Source: Enhydrobacter aerosaccus (GTDB lineage Bacteria > Pseudomonadota > Alphaproteobacteria > Reyranellales > Reyranellaceae). From it: 32,997 nt of DNA. The stretch spans positions 1 to 32,997 of the forward strand of contig CAIMEE010000092.1 in NCBI GenBank assembly GCA_903839865.1. Direction: 5' to 3'. The notes beneath the pieces are model-generated. The model saw nothing but the letters and a program-made list of their open reading frames with translations, was not told where the DNA came from and ran no database searches. Position 1 is the first letter of the stretch. Every line of letters begins with the position of its first letter. This document shows, one piece after another, positions 1 to 9,671 of this stretch. Position numbers and translations under genes: made by a program.

Positions 1-38
1 AGCAGCGCAAGAGCAGACAGGAGAAGCAGGCGTCGCAT
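1..38 (-). CDS. 5' end of an exported protein gene (partial)
   Basis: On the minus strand an ATG at 38-36 opens MRRLLLLSALAL and the frame runs off the left edge. The short Arg-Arg start followed by an unbroken Leu/Ala run is the beginning of a Sec-type signal peptide, so the product is probably exported. A purine-rich GGAAAGG lies just upstream of the ATG as a ribosome binding site. Only about 12 residues are visible, so the mature protein cannot be identified. The gene is divergent from the TIM-barrel gene at 133, with about 95 bp between the two start codons. Confidence 0.6.
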   Translation of the reverse strand, partial: MRRLLLLSALAL

Positions 39-104
39 GGACGGGACCTTTCCGTGGCGACCCCCGGGAACCGAGGGAACAGAGCGACGGGATGACCGCT
101 CATA

Positions 105-123
105 ATATCCCGAAACGGGATAT
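105..123. promoter_or_regulatory. Perfect 8-bp inverted repeat, operator candidate
   Basis: ATATCCCG, spacer AAA, CGGGATAT: a perfect dyad ending 9 nt before the ATG at 133. It lies between two divergent start codons and has the length and symmetry of a dimeric repressor site. It occupies the place where a Shine-Dalgarno sequence would be, and no good one is visible there. A bound protein, or an RNA hairpin, could therefore block expression of the downstream gene. The cognate regulator is not in the window. The dyad is seen directly; its function is inferred. Confidence 0.5.
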
Positions 124-132
124 GATACGGAC

Positions 133-972
133 ATGAATCATAAATTTCGCGGGCTCGCGCTTCACACCTGGACGGTCGACACGACACCCCTCGACGGCGC
201 GATTGCCGCGGCGAAAGCCGCGGGCTTCGATGCGGTCGAATTGCGCTGGGTCGATTTCAAGCGCTGCGAGGAACGCGGCCTGTCCAACGCGGCGGTGCTC
301 GATCTCGTGCGCGCGGGCGGCTTGCCGGTCAGCGCGATGGGTGTCGAGTACGGCTGGATCTTCTCGAGCGGCGCGGAGCGTGAACGTCTGTTCGGCAATT
401 TCAAGCTGGCCTGCGAGAACGCGGTGGCGCTGGGCTGCGACATGATGATGAGCGCGATCGGGCCGGGCGAGGCGCCGGTCGAGGAAGCCGTCGCCAACAT
501 CCGCCGTGCCGGCGAGATCGCCGCCGCCCATGGGCGCAAGCTCACGCTCGAATACCAGTTCCAACATCCGGTGGTGCGGACCCTCGACATCCTGCGCGAC
601 CTGATCGCCAGAGCAGCTCAAGGGGCGGGGCAGAAGAACGTGGGCCTTCTGCTCGACGCCTATCACCTGCAGCGCGGCGGACGGCCGGGCCGCGGCTTCG
701 AGGACGTGCCGGGCTCGGAGATCTACTACGTCCAGTTCAGCGACGTGCCCGGTGCCCCGCCGCCCAGCCTGCCGCCGGTCGATCGCCTGCCGCCGGGCAA
801 GGGCGTGGTGCGCTGGAGCGATCTCCTGCAGCTGCTCGCGGCCAAGAACTATGAAGGGTATCTGTCGTACGAAGCACCCAATCCGGCGCACTGGGCGCGG
901 CCCGCCGTGGAGACGGCGACCGAAGGAGCCGCCGCTGCTCGCCGCGCGCTGGCCGAGGCCTTCCGCGGATAG
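133..972 (+). CDS. Sugar phosphate isomerase/epimerase-like TIM-barrel protein
   Basis: A 279-residue cytoplasmic protein of the AP_endonuc_2 (xylose isomerase-like) TIM-barrel superfamily. Strand/helix alternation is regular. Candidate divalent-metal ligands fall at the expected strand ends: Glu140 in LTLEY, Asp175 and His178 in LLLDAYH, Asp204 in QFSD, and Glu247 in LSYEAP. Members isomerise or epimerise sugars and polyols, or act in catabolism of inositol or hydroxypyruvate; the substrate cannot be read from the sequence. The length suits the family. The ATG at 133 follows the dyad at 105-123, which suggests regulated expression. It is monocistronic by spacing, 216 bp before the next gene. 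The fold is secure and the reaction is not. Confidence 0.85.
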   Translation: MNHKFRGLALHTWTVDTTPLDGAIAAAKAAGFDAVELRWVDFKRCEERGLSNAAVLDLVRAGGLPVSAMGVEYGWIFSSGAERERLFGNFKLACENAVALGCDMMMSAIGPGEAPVEEAVANIRRAGEIAAAHGRKLTLEYQFQHPVVRTLDILRDLIARAAQGAGQKNVGLLLDAYHLQRGGRPGRGFEDVPGSEIYYVQFSDVPGAPPPSLPPVDRLPPGKGVVRWSDLLQLLAAKNYEGYLSYEAPNPAHWARPAVETATEGAAAARRALAEAFRG

Positions 973-1188
973 GCAAGCCGCTTGCACTTTGGGCGTGAAC
1001 CGAATCGACGGTAACCGCTCGATCATCGCTCGACCAACTTCACGCCCTTCCAGTCATCATCATTGAAGCCTTGAGGGCGCTTTCCAGCCAATACCCAACG
1101 GCAATTCGAACATGCCTCCTCCCTCTCTTCACGCTGTGCTAGGCTCTTTGGCAAGCGCTCGCAGAAGTGCGGGACAAGGGGGCGGTGC

Positions 1189-1968
1189 GTGTTCGGTCAG
1201 GATATCTGGGTACTCGCGCTCGGCCTGGGCGCAGGGCTGGCGTGCGGCTTTCTGAATACGGCCGCCTCGTCTGGCTCAGCGGTTTCGCTGCCGATCCTTA
1301 TGCTGGTCGGACTGGATCCGGTCTCCGCCAACGCCACCAATCGCATTCCCGTGCTGATCGGCGCCATCTCGGCGAGCGTCAGCTTCCACAGCAAGAAAGT
1401 GCTCCCCTGGGGACTCGCTGCCAAGGTGAGCGCCCCTGCCGCGGCCGGCAGCATTGCGGGTGCGATCCTGGCCGAACTGCTGCCGTCGCGGCAACTCGGC
1501 CTCGTCATCACGGCGGCAGTGCTGATTGCGCTGGTGCTGCTCTTCACCAAACTCAAGCAGGCCATCGAGAAGGCAAGTGCCGACACGACGCGGTACGGCT
1601 GGCGAGAAGCCGCGATCTTCTTCGGCATAGGGGTATGGCTGGGCTTCATCGTCCTCGACGGCGCCACCTATCTCCTGCTGGCGCTGACCCTCGCCGTCGG
1701 CCTTCACCTCACCCCGGCCAACGCCATCAAGAGCGCCGTGCTGGTGCCGACGACGCTGGTCGCGATGATCGTGTTCGCTTACCGGGGCGACATCAACTGG
1801 ACGCTCGGCGCCATCATGGGCGTCGGCAGCATCGTGGGCGCCAATCTTGGCGCGCGCCTTGCGACGGCGCCGCAGGCGCGCCGCTACGTGTTCTGGCTGC
1901 TGGTGCTCGTGATATCTGCCGAACTGGCGCACCTGTTCTGGCACTATGCTTTCAAGACGCACGGCTAG
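1189..1968 (+). CDS. TauE/SafE (DUF81) family permease
   Basis: A 259-residue integral membrane protein with about eight hydrophobic segments and almost no soluble domain. It has the small-residue-rich repeat halves typical of the TauE/SafE family, with N-terminal GLACGFLNTAASSGSAV and a similar stretch in the second half. Known relatives export sulfite, sulfoacetate or related organic anions; the substrate here is unassigned. The GTG start at 1189 is chosen because ACAAGGGGG lies a few bases upstream and the hydrophobic N-terminus begins at once. The MFS gene at 2000 follows after 31 bp, so the two are probably cotranscribed, giving a two-transporter unit. Confidence 0.85.
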   Translation: MFGQDIWVLALGLGAGLACGFLNTAASSGSAVSLPILMLVGLDPVSANATNRIPVLIGAISASVSFHSKKVLPWGLAAKVSAPAAAGSIAGAILAELLPSRQLGLVITAAVLIALVLLFTKLKQAIEKASADTTRYGWREAAIFFGIGVWLGFIVLDGATYLLLALTLAVGLHLTPANAIKSAVLVPTTLVAMIVFAYRGDINWTLGAIMGVGSIVGANLGARLATAPQARRYVFWLLVLVISAELAHLFWHYAFKTHG

Positions 1969-1999
1969 TCCGGGCGCGGGGTTCGGGGGAAACGACACG

Positions 2000-3271
2000 A
2001 TGCAACAGACCAACGCAAGCCGCGTCATCGCCGCCGGCGCCATCGGCAACGTGCTCGAATGGTACGACTTCGCGATCTACGGCTACTTCGCCGCCTCGAT
2101 CGGCCGCGCGTTCTTTCCCAAGGAAGACCCGGTCGCGCAGGTGCTGTCGGCGTTCGGCATCTTCGCCGTGGGCTATCTGATGCGGCCGATTGGCGGCGCG
2201 CTGGTCGGCCATATCGGCGACAGGTTCGGGCGGCGGTCGGCCCTTACCTTTTCCATCGTGGCCATGGCGATCCCGACCTTCCTGGTCGGCGTGCTGCCGG
2301 GCTACGCGGTGCTGGGCGTCGCGGCGCCGATCGTGCTCACCCTGCTGCGCATGATCCAGGGCCTGTCGGTCGGCGGCGAATACACGACCTCGGTCGTCTT
2401 CATGGTCGAGCATGCGCCACCGGGCCGGCGCGGGCTGATCGGCGCCATGGCCTGCTGCGGCGCGGTCGGCGGCCTGGTCATGGGCTCGGCGACGGGAGCC
2501 CTGCTGGGGTCCATCCTGTCGGCTGACGAGATGGCGCGCTGGGGCTGGCGCGTTCCGTTCCTGATGGGCCTGGTGGTCGGTCTCGCCGGCCTCATCCTGC
2601 GCCGTCACATCAAGGACGAAGCGCCCGCCGCCACAGGCAAGGCGCCGTTCGGCGAGACAGTGCGCAACAATTTCCCGCTGCTGCTCAAGCTTGCGGGACT
2701 GTCCGTCTTCAACTCGGTCGGCTTCTATCTACTCTTCGTCTATATCGTGAACTGGCTGCAGATGGCCGACGGCATCGCGCCCCAGCACGCGCTCGAGATC
2801 AACACCGTCAGTATGCTGGTCCTGCTGCCCTGCATGATCTTCATGGGCGCGTTGTCCGACAAGATCGGCCGCAAGCCCGTCCTGCTGGCCGCCACACTGC
2901 TTGCCTTCGTCACGGCGGTGCCGCTGTTCTGGCTGATGCATCACGATCACGCCGGCCTGGCCCTTCTGGGCCAATTGGGCTTCGTCCTGTCGGTGGGCAT
3001 GTTCCTGGGCACGCAGCCCACCATCATGGTCGAAGAGGTGCCGGCGGCGATCCGCTGCACCGCCGTGGCGCTGGGCTACAACGTGACCCTGGGCGTAATC
3101 GGCGGCGTAAGCCCGATGATGGCGACCTGGCTGGTACACCGGACCGAGAACCAGCTCAGTCCGGCGTTCATGATCATGGTCGCCGCAGCAATCTCTTTCG
3201 CGGCCATCCTGACATTCCGTGACCGCAGCAAGGTGCCTCTCGACGAGAAAGCAGAGACGTCGCCAGCCTAG
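2000..3271 (+). CDS. MFS transporter, metabolite:H+ symporter (MHS) type
   Basis: A 423-residue, twelve-helix inner-membrane transporter. NVLEWYDFAIYGYF (residues 17-30) is the signature start of the MHS family (ShiA, ProP, KgtP, CitA relatives), and RPIGGALVGHIGDRFGRR (about 62-79) carries MFS motif A between helices 2 and 3. A second motif-A-like DKIGRKP follows helix 8. The family imports organic acids, betaines or shikimate with protons; which one is not evident. The frame is open from 1946, but the ATG at 2000 is preferred: GGGGGAAA lies about 10 nt upstream, and the extra 18 residues would overlap the preceding gene. It follows the TauE/SafE permease closely. Confidence 0.88.
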   Translation: MQQTNASRVIAAGAIGNVLEWYDFAIYGYFAASIGRAFFPKEDPVAQVLSAFGIFAVGYLMRPIGGALVGHIGDRFGRRSALTFSIVAMAIPTFLVGVLPGYAVLGVAAPIVLTLLRMIQGLSVGGEYTTSVVFMVEHAPPGRRGLIGAMACCGAVGGLVMGSATGALLGSILSADEMARWGWRVPFLMGLVVGLAGLILRRHIKDEAPAATGKAPFGETVRNNFPLLLKLAGLSVFNSVGFYLLFVYIVNWLQMADGIAPQHALEINTVSMLVLLPCMIFMGALSDKIGRKPVLLAATLLAFVTAVPLFWLMHHDHAGLALLGQLGFVLSVGMFLGTQPTIMVEEVPAAIRCTAVALGYNVTLGVIGGVSPMMATWLVHRTENQLSPAFMIMVAAAISFAAILTFRDRSKVPLDEKAETSPA

Positions 3272-3419
3272 AGGCTAACCGAAAATGCCGGAGGGAGCGC
3301 AGAAGCCAGGTTAAGGCCAACCATCGCAGAGCTTTCAGACGCAAAGCCCACGAGCGCAAAAGAGTTTTGCAACACTATCGGCCCCTGGCGGACTTGGCGG
3401 CATGCCATCGCATCTTCGG

Positions 3420-4406
3420 CTATTCGATCACCTCGTCGGCACGCGCGAGGATCAACGGCGGCAACGTGACACCAAGCTTGCGCGCCGTGCCGGTGTTGAC
3501 CGCGAACTCGTACTTGGTCGGCGCCTGGGCGGGCAGGTCGCCCGGTTGCGCGCCTTTTAGGATGCGATCGACGTAGGTTGCCGTCTGACGATAGATGTTC
3601 ACCGTGTCGGGCCCAAAGGTCATAAGCGCTCCGGCGTCAGCATAGGACCGGAAGATCGAGATCATCGGCAGCTTTGCGGCGAGTGCCGCGGCAGCCACCA
3701 AGGCCCTGTGCTGCAAGAGGAAAGGATCCGAGGGTGCGACTAGACTCGCACCTGGATCCTGGGCGATCAGGCGGATCGCGGACGTAATATCGCTCGGTTC
3801 GCGCAGCTCAACACGCGCGAGCTTGATCTTGGGCAATCCCGGCAGGCTTTCGGCCGCCTGCAGGATCGACGGGTAATAGGGCGTGTTGACCGGATGATGG
3901 ATGAACGTCGCCCGCTCGGTCGTGGGGACGGCTTCCTTCATGAGCTGCAGCCATTTGCCGATCAGCGTCACGTCCCAGAAGGTGAAGCCCGTGATGTTGC
4001 CTCCCGGTCGCGCCAAGCTCTTGATGTAGCCTAGGCCCACCGGATCGACCGCGAGCATGAAAACGACGGGGATCGTCCTGGTAGCGTGGTAGACCTCGTC
4101 GAGCGCGGGCGTGCTATTGACGACGATCAGGTCGGGCGCGTCGGCCACGAAGGCTGAGACGTAGTCGCGGATGCGCCTTGCATCTCCCGCACCGAACTTC
4201 ACGTCGAGATGGATGTTGCGGCCCTCGATCCAGCCCAAACTCGTCAGGCTCTCACGTAGGCCATTGATGCGCGCTTGGCCTTCCGGGTCTTGCTCGCCCG
4301 TGGACACCAGCACGGCGACACGGCGGATCTTCTCCTGCGCGCGACCGAGCGAGGGTCGTACAAGTGCCCCCGATGCGGAAGCGATAAGGAGAGCGCGTCG
4401 TTTCAT
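3420..4406 (-). CDS. ABC transporter substrate-binding protein (ABC_sub_bind family)
   Basis: A 328-residue exported protein. Residues 1-23 form a signal peptide: MKRR, a hydrophobic stretch, and a cleavage site near GRA-Q. The body starts with VAVLV and has the GLRESLTSLGWIEGRNIHLD block found in the ABC_sub_bind (TrpX-like) family, followed by a conserved DPVGLGYIKSLARPGGNITGF stretch. Such proteins bind small aromatic or amino-acid-like ligands in the periplasm. No permease or ATPase gene is adjacent, so it is an orphan, a frequent arrangement for this family in alphaproteobacteria. It lies on the opposite strand to the preceding MFS gene and is separated by 97 bp from selD, which points the same way. 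Confidence 0.85.
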   Translation of the reverse strand: MKRRALLIASASGALVRPSLGRAQEKIRRVAVLVSTGEQDPEGQARINGLRESLTSLGWIEGRNIHLDVKFGAGDARRIRDYVSAFVADAPDLIVVNSTPALDEVYHATRTIPVVFMLAVDPVGLGYIKSLARPGGNITGFTFWDVTLIGKWLQLMKEAVPTTERATFIHHPVNTPYYPSILQAAESLPGLPKIKLARVELREPSDITSAIRLIAQDPGASLVAPSDPFLLQHRALVAAAALAAKLPMISIFRSYADAGALMTFGPDTVNIYRQTATYVDRILKGAQPGDLPAQAPTKYEFAVNTGTARKLGVTLPPLILARADEVIE

Positions 4407-4503
4407 CCGGAAAGCCTATCACGCAGGCGGCGAAGCTCAACCGGACCCGGGAGCAGACACGCTCGAGCCCGTCCAAGCGTACGCCTGCTTGTGACTGCGC
4501 GGC

Positions 4504-5550
4504 CTAGATGATCTTGATGCCCGGCGTGCCGGCTTCGGCGTGGCCGATGACCTGCGCCGCGGGATAGCCGGCGGCGCGGATCGTCTCGACGATCTCGTTC
4601 GCCTTTTCCGGCGCGACGGCGACCAGCAGCCCGCCCGACGTTTGCGGATCGCTGAGCAGATGGCGCTGCCAGTCGGGCAGGCCCGCAGGCAGGCTGACCT
4701 GCGCGCCGTAGCTGTCCCAGTTGCGATGCGACGCGCCGGTCACGAAGCCCTGCTGCGACAGCGACGCCGCCTCGGTGAGGAGCGGGATGTCCCGGGCGTT
4801 GATCTTGATCGAGAGCTTCGAGCCGCGCGCCATCTCGAGCCCGTGGCCCAGCACGCCGAAGCCCGTCACGTCGGTGATGGCGTGTACGTCCTTGTTGCGG
4901 GCGAGCGCCGTGCCGATCTTGTTGAGCAGGGTCGTCGTGGCGATCATCTCGGGATAGCCTGCGGGCGGCAGCGCGTTCTTCTTGATGGCGGCGGAGTAGA
5001 TGCCGACGCCGATCGGCTTGGTGAGGATCAGCGCGTCGCCCGGTTTGGCATCGCAGTTGCGGCGCACTTCGCTGGGCTTGCAGATGCCGATCACCGCCAG
5101 GCCGTAGACCGGCTCCGGGCAATCGATCGAATGGCCGCCCGCGACGGGAATGCCTGCCGTCGCACAGACCGCCGCGCCGCCCTTCAGGATCTCGCGCACC
5201 ATCTCGTTGGAGATCTTGCCGATCGGCATGCCGAGGATGGCGAGCGCCATGATCGGCTTGCCGCCCATCGCATAGACGTCGGAGATCGCGTTGGTCGCGG
5301 CGATGCGGCCGAAGTCGTACGGATCGTCGACCATCGGCATGAAGAAGTCGGTGGTGGCGATGACGCAGGTCTCGTCGTCGATCTGCCAGACCGCGGCATC
5401 GTCGGAATTCTCGGTGCCGACCAGCAGCTGCTTGTACGGCGCCATCATCGGCTGATCGGCCAGCAGCTCCTGCAGCACCGCGGGCGCGAGCTTGCAGCCG
5501 CAGCCGCCGCCGTGCGCGAGACTGGTCAGTCGGACTTGGGGGGTGCTCAT
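4504..5550 (-). CDS. selD: Selenide, water dikinase (selenophosphate synthetase)
   Basis: A 348-residue SelD. It makes selenophosphate, the selenium donor for selenocysteine and 2-selenouridine, from selenide and ATP in the cytoplasm. The N-terminal glycine-rich loop [11 protein letters not shown] holds Cys17 and Lys20, matching the catalytic pair of the E. coli enzyme; this is the cysteine form, with no in-frame TGA. ATP/metal-binding acidic stretches DDAAVW and [20 protein letters not shown] follow, then AGGHSID and the C-terminal [12 protein letters not shown] block of the AIRS/PurM fold. The ATG at 5550 has a strong GGAGG seven bases or so upstream. No selA, selB, selU or tRNA-Sec gene is present here, so its partner pathway lies elsewhere in the genome. 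Confidence 0.95.
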   Translation of the reverse strand: MSTPQVRLTSLAHGGGCGCKLAPAVLQELLADQPMMAPYKQLLVGTENSDDAAVWQIDDETCVIATTDFFMPMVDDPYDFGRIAATNAISDVYAMGGKPIMALAILGMPIGKISNEMVREILKGGAAVCATAGIPVAGGHSIDCPEPVYGLAVIGICKPSEVRRNCDAKPGDALILTKPIGVGIYSAAIKKNALPPAGYPEMIATTTLLNKIGTALARNKDVHAITDVTGFGVLGHGLEMARGSKLSIKINARDIPLLTEAASLSQQGFVTGASHRNWDSYGAQVSLPAGLPDWQRHLLSDPQTSGGLLVAVAPEKANEIVETIRAAGYPAAQVIGHAEAGTPGIKII

Positions 5551-5602
5551 GGGTTCCTCCGTGTATTGCCTCTAGCTTAGCCCGCTGCACCGGCCCAAGC
5601 TA

Positions 5603-5986
5603 ATGCCCGTGTCGCAGAGCAAGGCCATCAAGCCCATTGGGAAGAAAGCAAAACTGGCGTGGCTGGTGTTGCTTCTCCTTGTGCTGGCGGCTGTAGCCGA
5701 AAGAGAACTGCGGCCATCGCCAACTTTAAGCCGTGAAGATGTGCTTTCCAGTGCAGAGTCAGCATTCGCTTGGGCGCTAAAGGATGGCTTTTTCAAAGAT
5801 CGGCATTTGCAGCGATCGGCCTTCGAGCAAGGATCAATTCAAGATGGCGAAGTGCATGTCAGCTATTTCCGACTGATCGAGAGCCCTGATCAGGCGGTAC
5901 TAGTTTCCATCGGCAAGGATGGCTCGCCGAAGGTGCATGGATGGGGTGCCTTCCCGCCTGGATTAGTGAAGCGTCAAGGTGACTGA
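5603..5986 (+). CDS. Small membrane-anchored protein of unknown function
   Basis: A 127-residue protein I do not recognise. A basic N-terminus (KAIKPIGKKAK) is followed by a single hydrophobic helix at about residues 19-34, so it is probably an inner-membrane protein with a periplasmic C-terminal domain of about 90 residues. That domain is mixed alpha/beta in appearance (SREDVLSSAESAFAWALKDG, then HVSYFRLIESPD). Codon use is visibly less G/C-biased at third positions than in selD or ettA, which hints at acquisition by transfer or relaxed selection. It is divergent from selD with 52 bp between starts. The ribosome binding site is weak, and an alternative GTG lies six bases downstream. Confidence 0.55.
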   Translation: MPVSQSKAIKPIGKKAKLAWLVLLLLVLAAVAERELRPSPTLSREDVLSSAESAFAWALKDGFFKDRHLQRSAFEQGSIQDGEVHVSYFRLIESPDQAVLVSIGKDGSPKVHGWGAFPPGLVKRQGD

Positions 5987-6183
5987 ACTCTACAGAGCCG
6001 ACCTTCAAGCGGGCCAACGATATGTCGTCAGTAACGACCGTAATAGGTGATCAGCCGCGACGCGCCTAGGGTGGGCACATGTTCGTTGATCAAAATATCC
6101 GTCGTCCCGACAGGAGCTGCGCACAGCGCGGCGAAGTGGAGGGGCCTGTTTTGGGCCTGGCAATGATGATTTCGCCGCTGCGC

Positions 6184-6224
6184 ACCGGAGCCTGCCCCGA
6201 GGGCTTCCGAGGGGGTGCTCCGGT
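6184..6224. repeat. GC-rich imperfect hairpin
   Basis: ACCGGAGC at 6184-6191 is complementary to GCTCCGGT at 6217-6224, and an inner CCCC/GGGG pair (6195-6198 with 6211-6214) extends the stem around an internal bulge. No T-run follows on either strand, so it is not a classical intrinsic terminator. Its position downstream of two converging transcripts would fit a transcript-end structure. Confidence 0.4.
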
Positions 6225-6295
6225 CGGGAGGACGGTCTAGTGGGTTACCTGCAACTGCCGTGCACGCACGTGCGCGGCTGGTCGGATGTTTACCG

Positions 6296-6312
6296 GGTGT
6301 TTATTAAACACC
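6296..6312. repeat. Perfect AT-rich 8-bp dyad
   Basis: GGTGTTTA, one central T, TAAACACC. It is a compact perfect palindrome in otherwise GC-rich DNA. A related but imperfect TTTATTGAAC element follows at about 6446. It could be a protein-binding site; no function is known. Confidence 0.4.
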
Positions 6313-6323
6313 ACTCGCACCCG

Positions 6324-6402
6324 CTCGCGAGGGGCTCGCGAGTCCTCGCGAGGAATGGGCTTCGTTGCAGGCAGGCCAGCGTTTGGGGGCAATCCTCGCG
6401 AG
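6324..6402. repeat. Four copies of palindromic octamer CTCGCGAG
   Basis: CTCGCGAG occurs at 6324-6331, 6335-6342, 6345-6352 and 6395-6402. Each copy is self-complementary, and neighbouring copies can also pair with one another. The first three are separated by only 3 and 2 bp. The cluster sits within 150 bp downstream of the ettA stop codon. Spacing is too short and irregular for CRISPR. Confidence 0.5.
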
Positions 6403-6470
6403 CCGCGCATTTTTCGCGTCGCGCGAGGCGTCTCGTCTACCGGCCGTTTATTGAACGGGAAGGGTCCCGA

Positions 6471-8147
<1,677 letters not shown>

Positions 8148-8219
8148 GGCCGCCTTTTAGCGATCCCCCACCCTCAATTCAATCTGTCGTCAATTCAACG
8201 TGTCGCCTAGGATGGGCTC

Positions 8220-8771
8220 ATGAACATCGACGCCATTAAAATCGGGTACAATCCACCCGAGGACGTGAACACCATCATCGAAGTCCCGATCGGCGGCGAG
8301 CCGATCAAGTACGAGATGGACAAGGCGGCGGGGACGCTGGTCGTCGACCGGTTCCTCTACACGCCGATGCGCTATCCGGGGAACTACGGCTTCGTGCCCC
8401 ATACGCTGTCCGAGGACGGCGACCCGATCGACGTGCTGATCGCCAACACGCGGCCGATCCTGCCGGGCGCGGTGATGAACGTGCGCCCGATCGGCGTGCT
8501 CAAGATGGAGGACGACGGTGGCGGCGACGAGAAGATCATCGCCGTGCCCACGTCGAAGATCACGCTACGGCACGTCAACGTGAAGAGCTACGCCGACCTG
8601 CCGGAGATCACGCGCCAGCAGATCGAGCACTTCTTCCTGCACTACAAGGACCTCGAGCCCGGCAAGTGGGTAAAAATGCAGGGCTGGGGCGGCGTCGAGG
8701 AGGCGCGCAAGCTGATCACCGATGCGATTGCCCGCGAGAAGAGCGCACGGGCGAAGGCGAAGTCGGGATGA
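8220..8771 (+). CDS. ppa: Inorganic pyrophosphatase, family I
   Basis: A 183-residue soluble enzyme that hydrolyses pyrophosphate to phosphate, drawing biosynthetic reactions forward. The family I signature EDGDPIDVL is present, with Asp66, Asp68 and Asp71 corresponding to the Mg-binding D65/D67/D70 of E. coli PPase. The [13 protein letters not shown] and [10 protein letters not shown] blocks are also canonical. The length is usual. The frame ends in an ATGA overlap with the next gene, a receiver-MarR regulator, so the two are translationally coupled, an uncommon partner for ppa. A direct repeat TCAATTCAA (8174-8182 and 8190-8198) lies in the short promoter region shared with ettA. Confidence 0.96.
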   Translation: MNIDAIKIGYNPPEDVNTIIEVPIGGEPIKYEMDKAAGTLVVDRFLYTPMRYPGNYGFVPHTLSEDGDPIDVLIANTRPILPGAVMNVRPIGVLKMEDDGGGDEKIIAVPTSKITLRHVNVKSYADLPEITRQQIEHFFLHYKDLEPGKWVKMQGWGGVEEARKLITDAIAREKSARAKAKSG

Positions 8772-9598
8772 GCAAGCCTGCCGGCGAGGCCCGGTCGGTC
8801 GGACCGATCGATGTCCTCGTGGTCGACGACGACAGCGCCATCCTGGACGAGCTGACCGATTCGCTGTCGCGGGCCAAGCTCACGTGCCATGCCGCCGGCG
8901 ACGGCTGGGGCGCGCTGAAGCTTCTGGCCGACGGGTGGCGCCCGGCGGTCGTCGTTTCCGACCTGCACATGCCCGAGCTGAACGGCCTCGAGTTCGCGGG
9001 GCACATCAATGCGCTTCCCGACCGGCAGCGGCCCGAGATCATCTTCGTGAGCGGCGACGCGGGCTTCGACGATGCCGTCCAGGCGATCCGGCTGGGCGCC
9101 CGCGATCTCCTGACCAAGCCGATCGACGGGCCGCGTCTCATTCGCGCGGTGAAGTCGGCGCTGCTCGGCCGCCAGGTGCGCCACGGCGAGCTTCCGGCCG
9201 CGCCCGCGGAAGAGAAGAAGAAAGAAGAGCCAAATCCACCGCAGCCCACTTCACCCCAGAGGCGCCGCGCGACGCTCGACGACCTGCGTGCGGTGCGCAA
9301 GGTGAGGGACCGGCATTTTCCGACCGAGCTGTTTTCCGACCCGTGCTGGGAAATGCTGCTCGATCTCTACGATGCCCAGCTCGACGAGGCCGAGGTCACG
9401 GTCTCGAGCCTGGGGGCCGCCTCGGGTGTGCCGCTCACGACAGCGCTCCGTCGCATGGACGTACTGCAAAAACATGGCTTCATCGAGCGCCTGGTCGACC
9501 CCGACGATCGGCGGCGGACCATCGTGCGGTTGAGCGCAACGGGCCTGGCGGCGGTCGAAAAGTTCTTCGACAGCTATGCGCAGCGGCTGAAGCGCTGA
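8768..9598 (+). CDS. Response regulator with MarR-type winged-helix output
   Basis: A 276-residue cytoplasmic regulator. Residues 14-135 form a CheY-like receiver with acidic pocket Asp20/Asp21, phospho-acceptor Asp65 in [13 protein letters not shown], Ser95 and Lys117 in LLTKPID. A charged, proline-rich linker (about 138-168, run of E and K) leads to a winged helix at about 185-276. Its wing, [16 protein letters not shown], is the classic MarR hairpin, preceded by a recognition-helix-like [23 protein letters not shown]. The receiver plus MarR combination is unusual; most response regulators use OmpR, NarL or Fis outputs. The ATG at 8768 overlaps the ppa stop, and a longer upstream in-frame start inside ppa is rejected. 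It probably takes phosphate from a nearby kinase. Confidence 0.85.
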   Translation: MSKPAGEARSVGPIDVLVVDDDSAILDELTDSLSRAKLTCHAAGDGWGALKLLADGWRPAVVVSDLHMPELNGLEFAGHINALPDRQRPEIIFVSGDAGFDDAVQAIRLGARDLLTKPIDGPRLIRAVKSALLGRQVRHGELPAAPAEEKKKEEPNPPQPTSPQRRRATLDDLRAVRKVRDRHFPTELFSDPCWEMLLDLYDAQLDEAEVTVSSLGAASGVPLTTALRRMDVLQKHGFIERLVDPDDRRRTIVRLSATGLAAVEKFFDSYAQRLKR

Positions 9599-9671
9599 TT
9601 TTCGGGGGTTTTGTTTCCGATCTGGATGCGATCGGCCGTGCGTCGCGGGGCGGCGCTGTCATATTCCCGCC

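Larger units (their letters stand above)
5987..6470. other. 484-bp non-coding stretch rich in palindromes
   Basis: This lies between a plus-strand small membrane protein gene and the 3' end of ettA on the minus strand. No convincing gene was found. It contains a GC-rich hairpin (6184-6224), a perfect AT-rich dyad (6296-6312), and four copies of the palindromic octamer CTCGCGAG (6324-6402). It also has a 19-bp stretch at 6063-6081 that nearly matches the start region of ppa (8203-8221). The palindromes sit downstream of the ettA stop codon and may act in 3'-end formation or as protein-binding sites. Confidence 0.5.

Noticed and set aside
6079-6240. A 53-residue open frame starting at the near copy of the ppa start region
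   Set aside because: The translation has no domain, is partly Gly/Arg-rich, and covers a GC hairpin. Kept only as a possible relic.
6324-6402. Repeated octamers considered as a CRISPR-like array
   Set aside because: Repeats are 8 bp with spacers of 3, 2 and 42 bp, and no cas gene is near.
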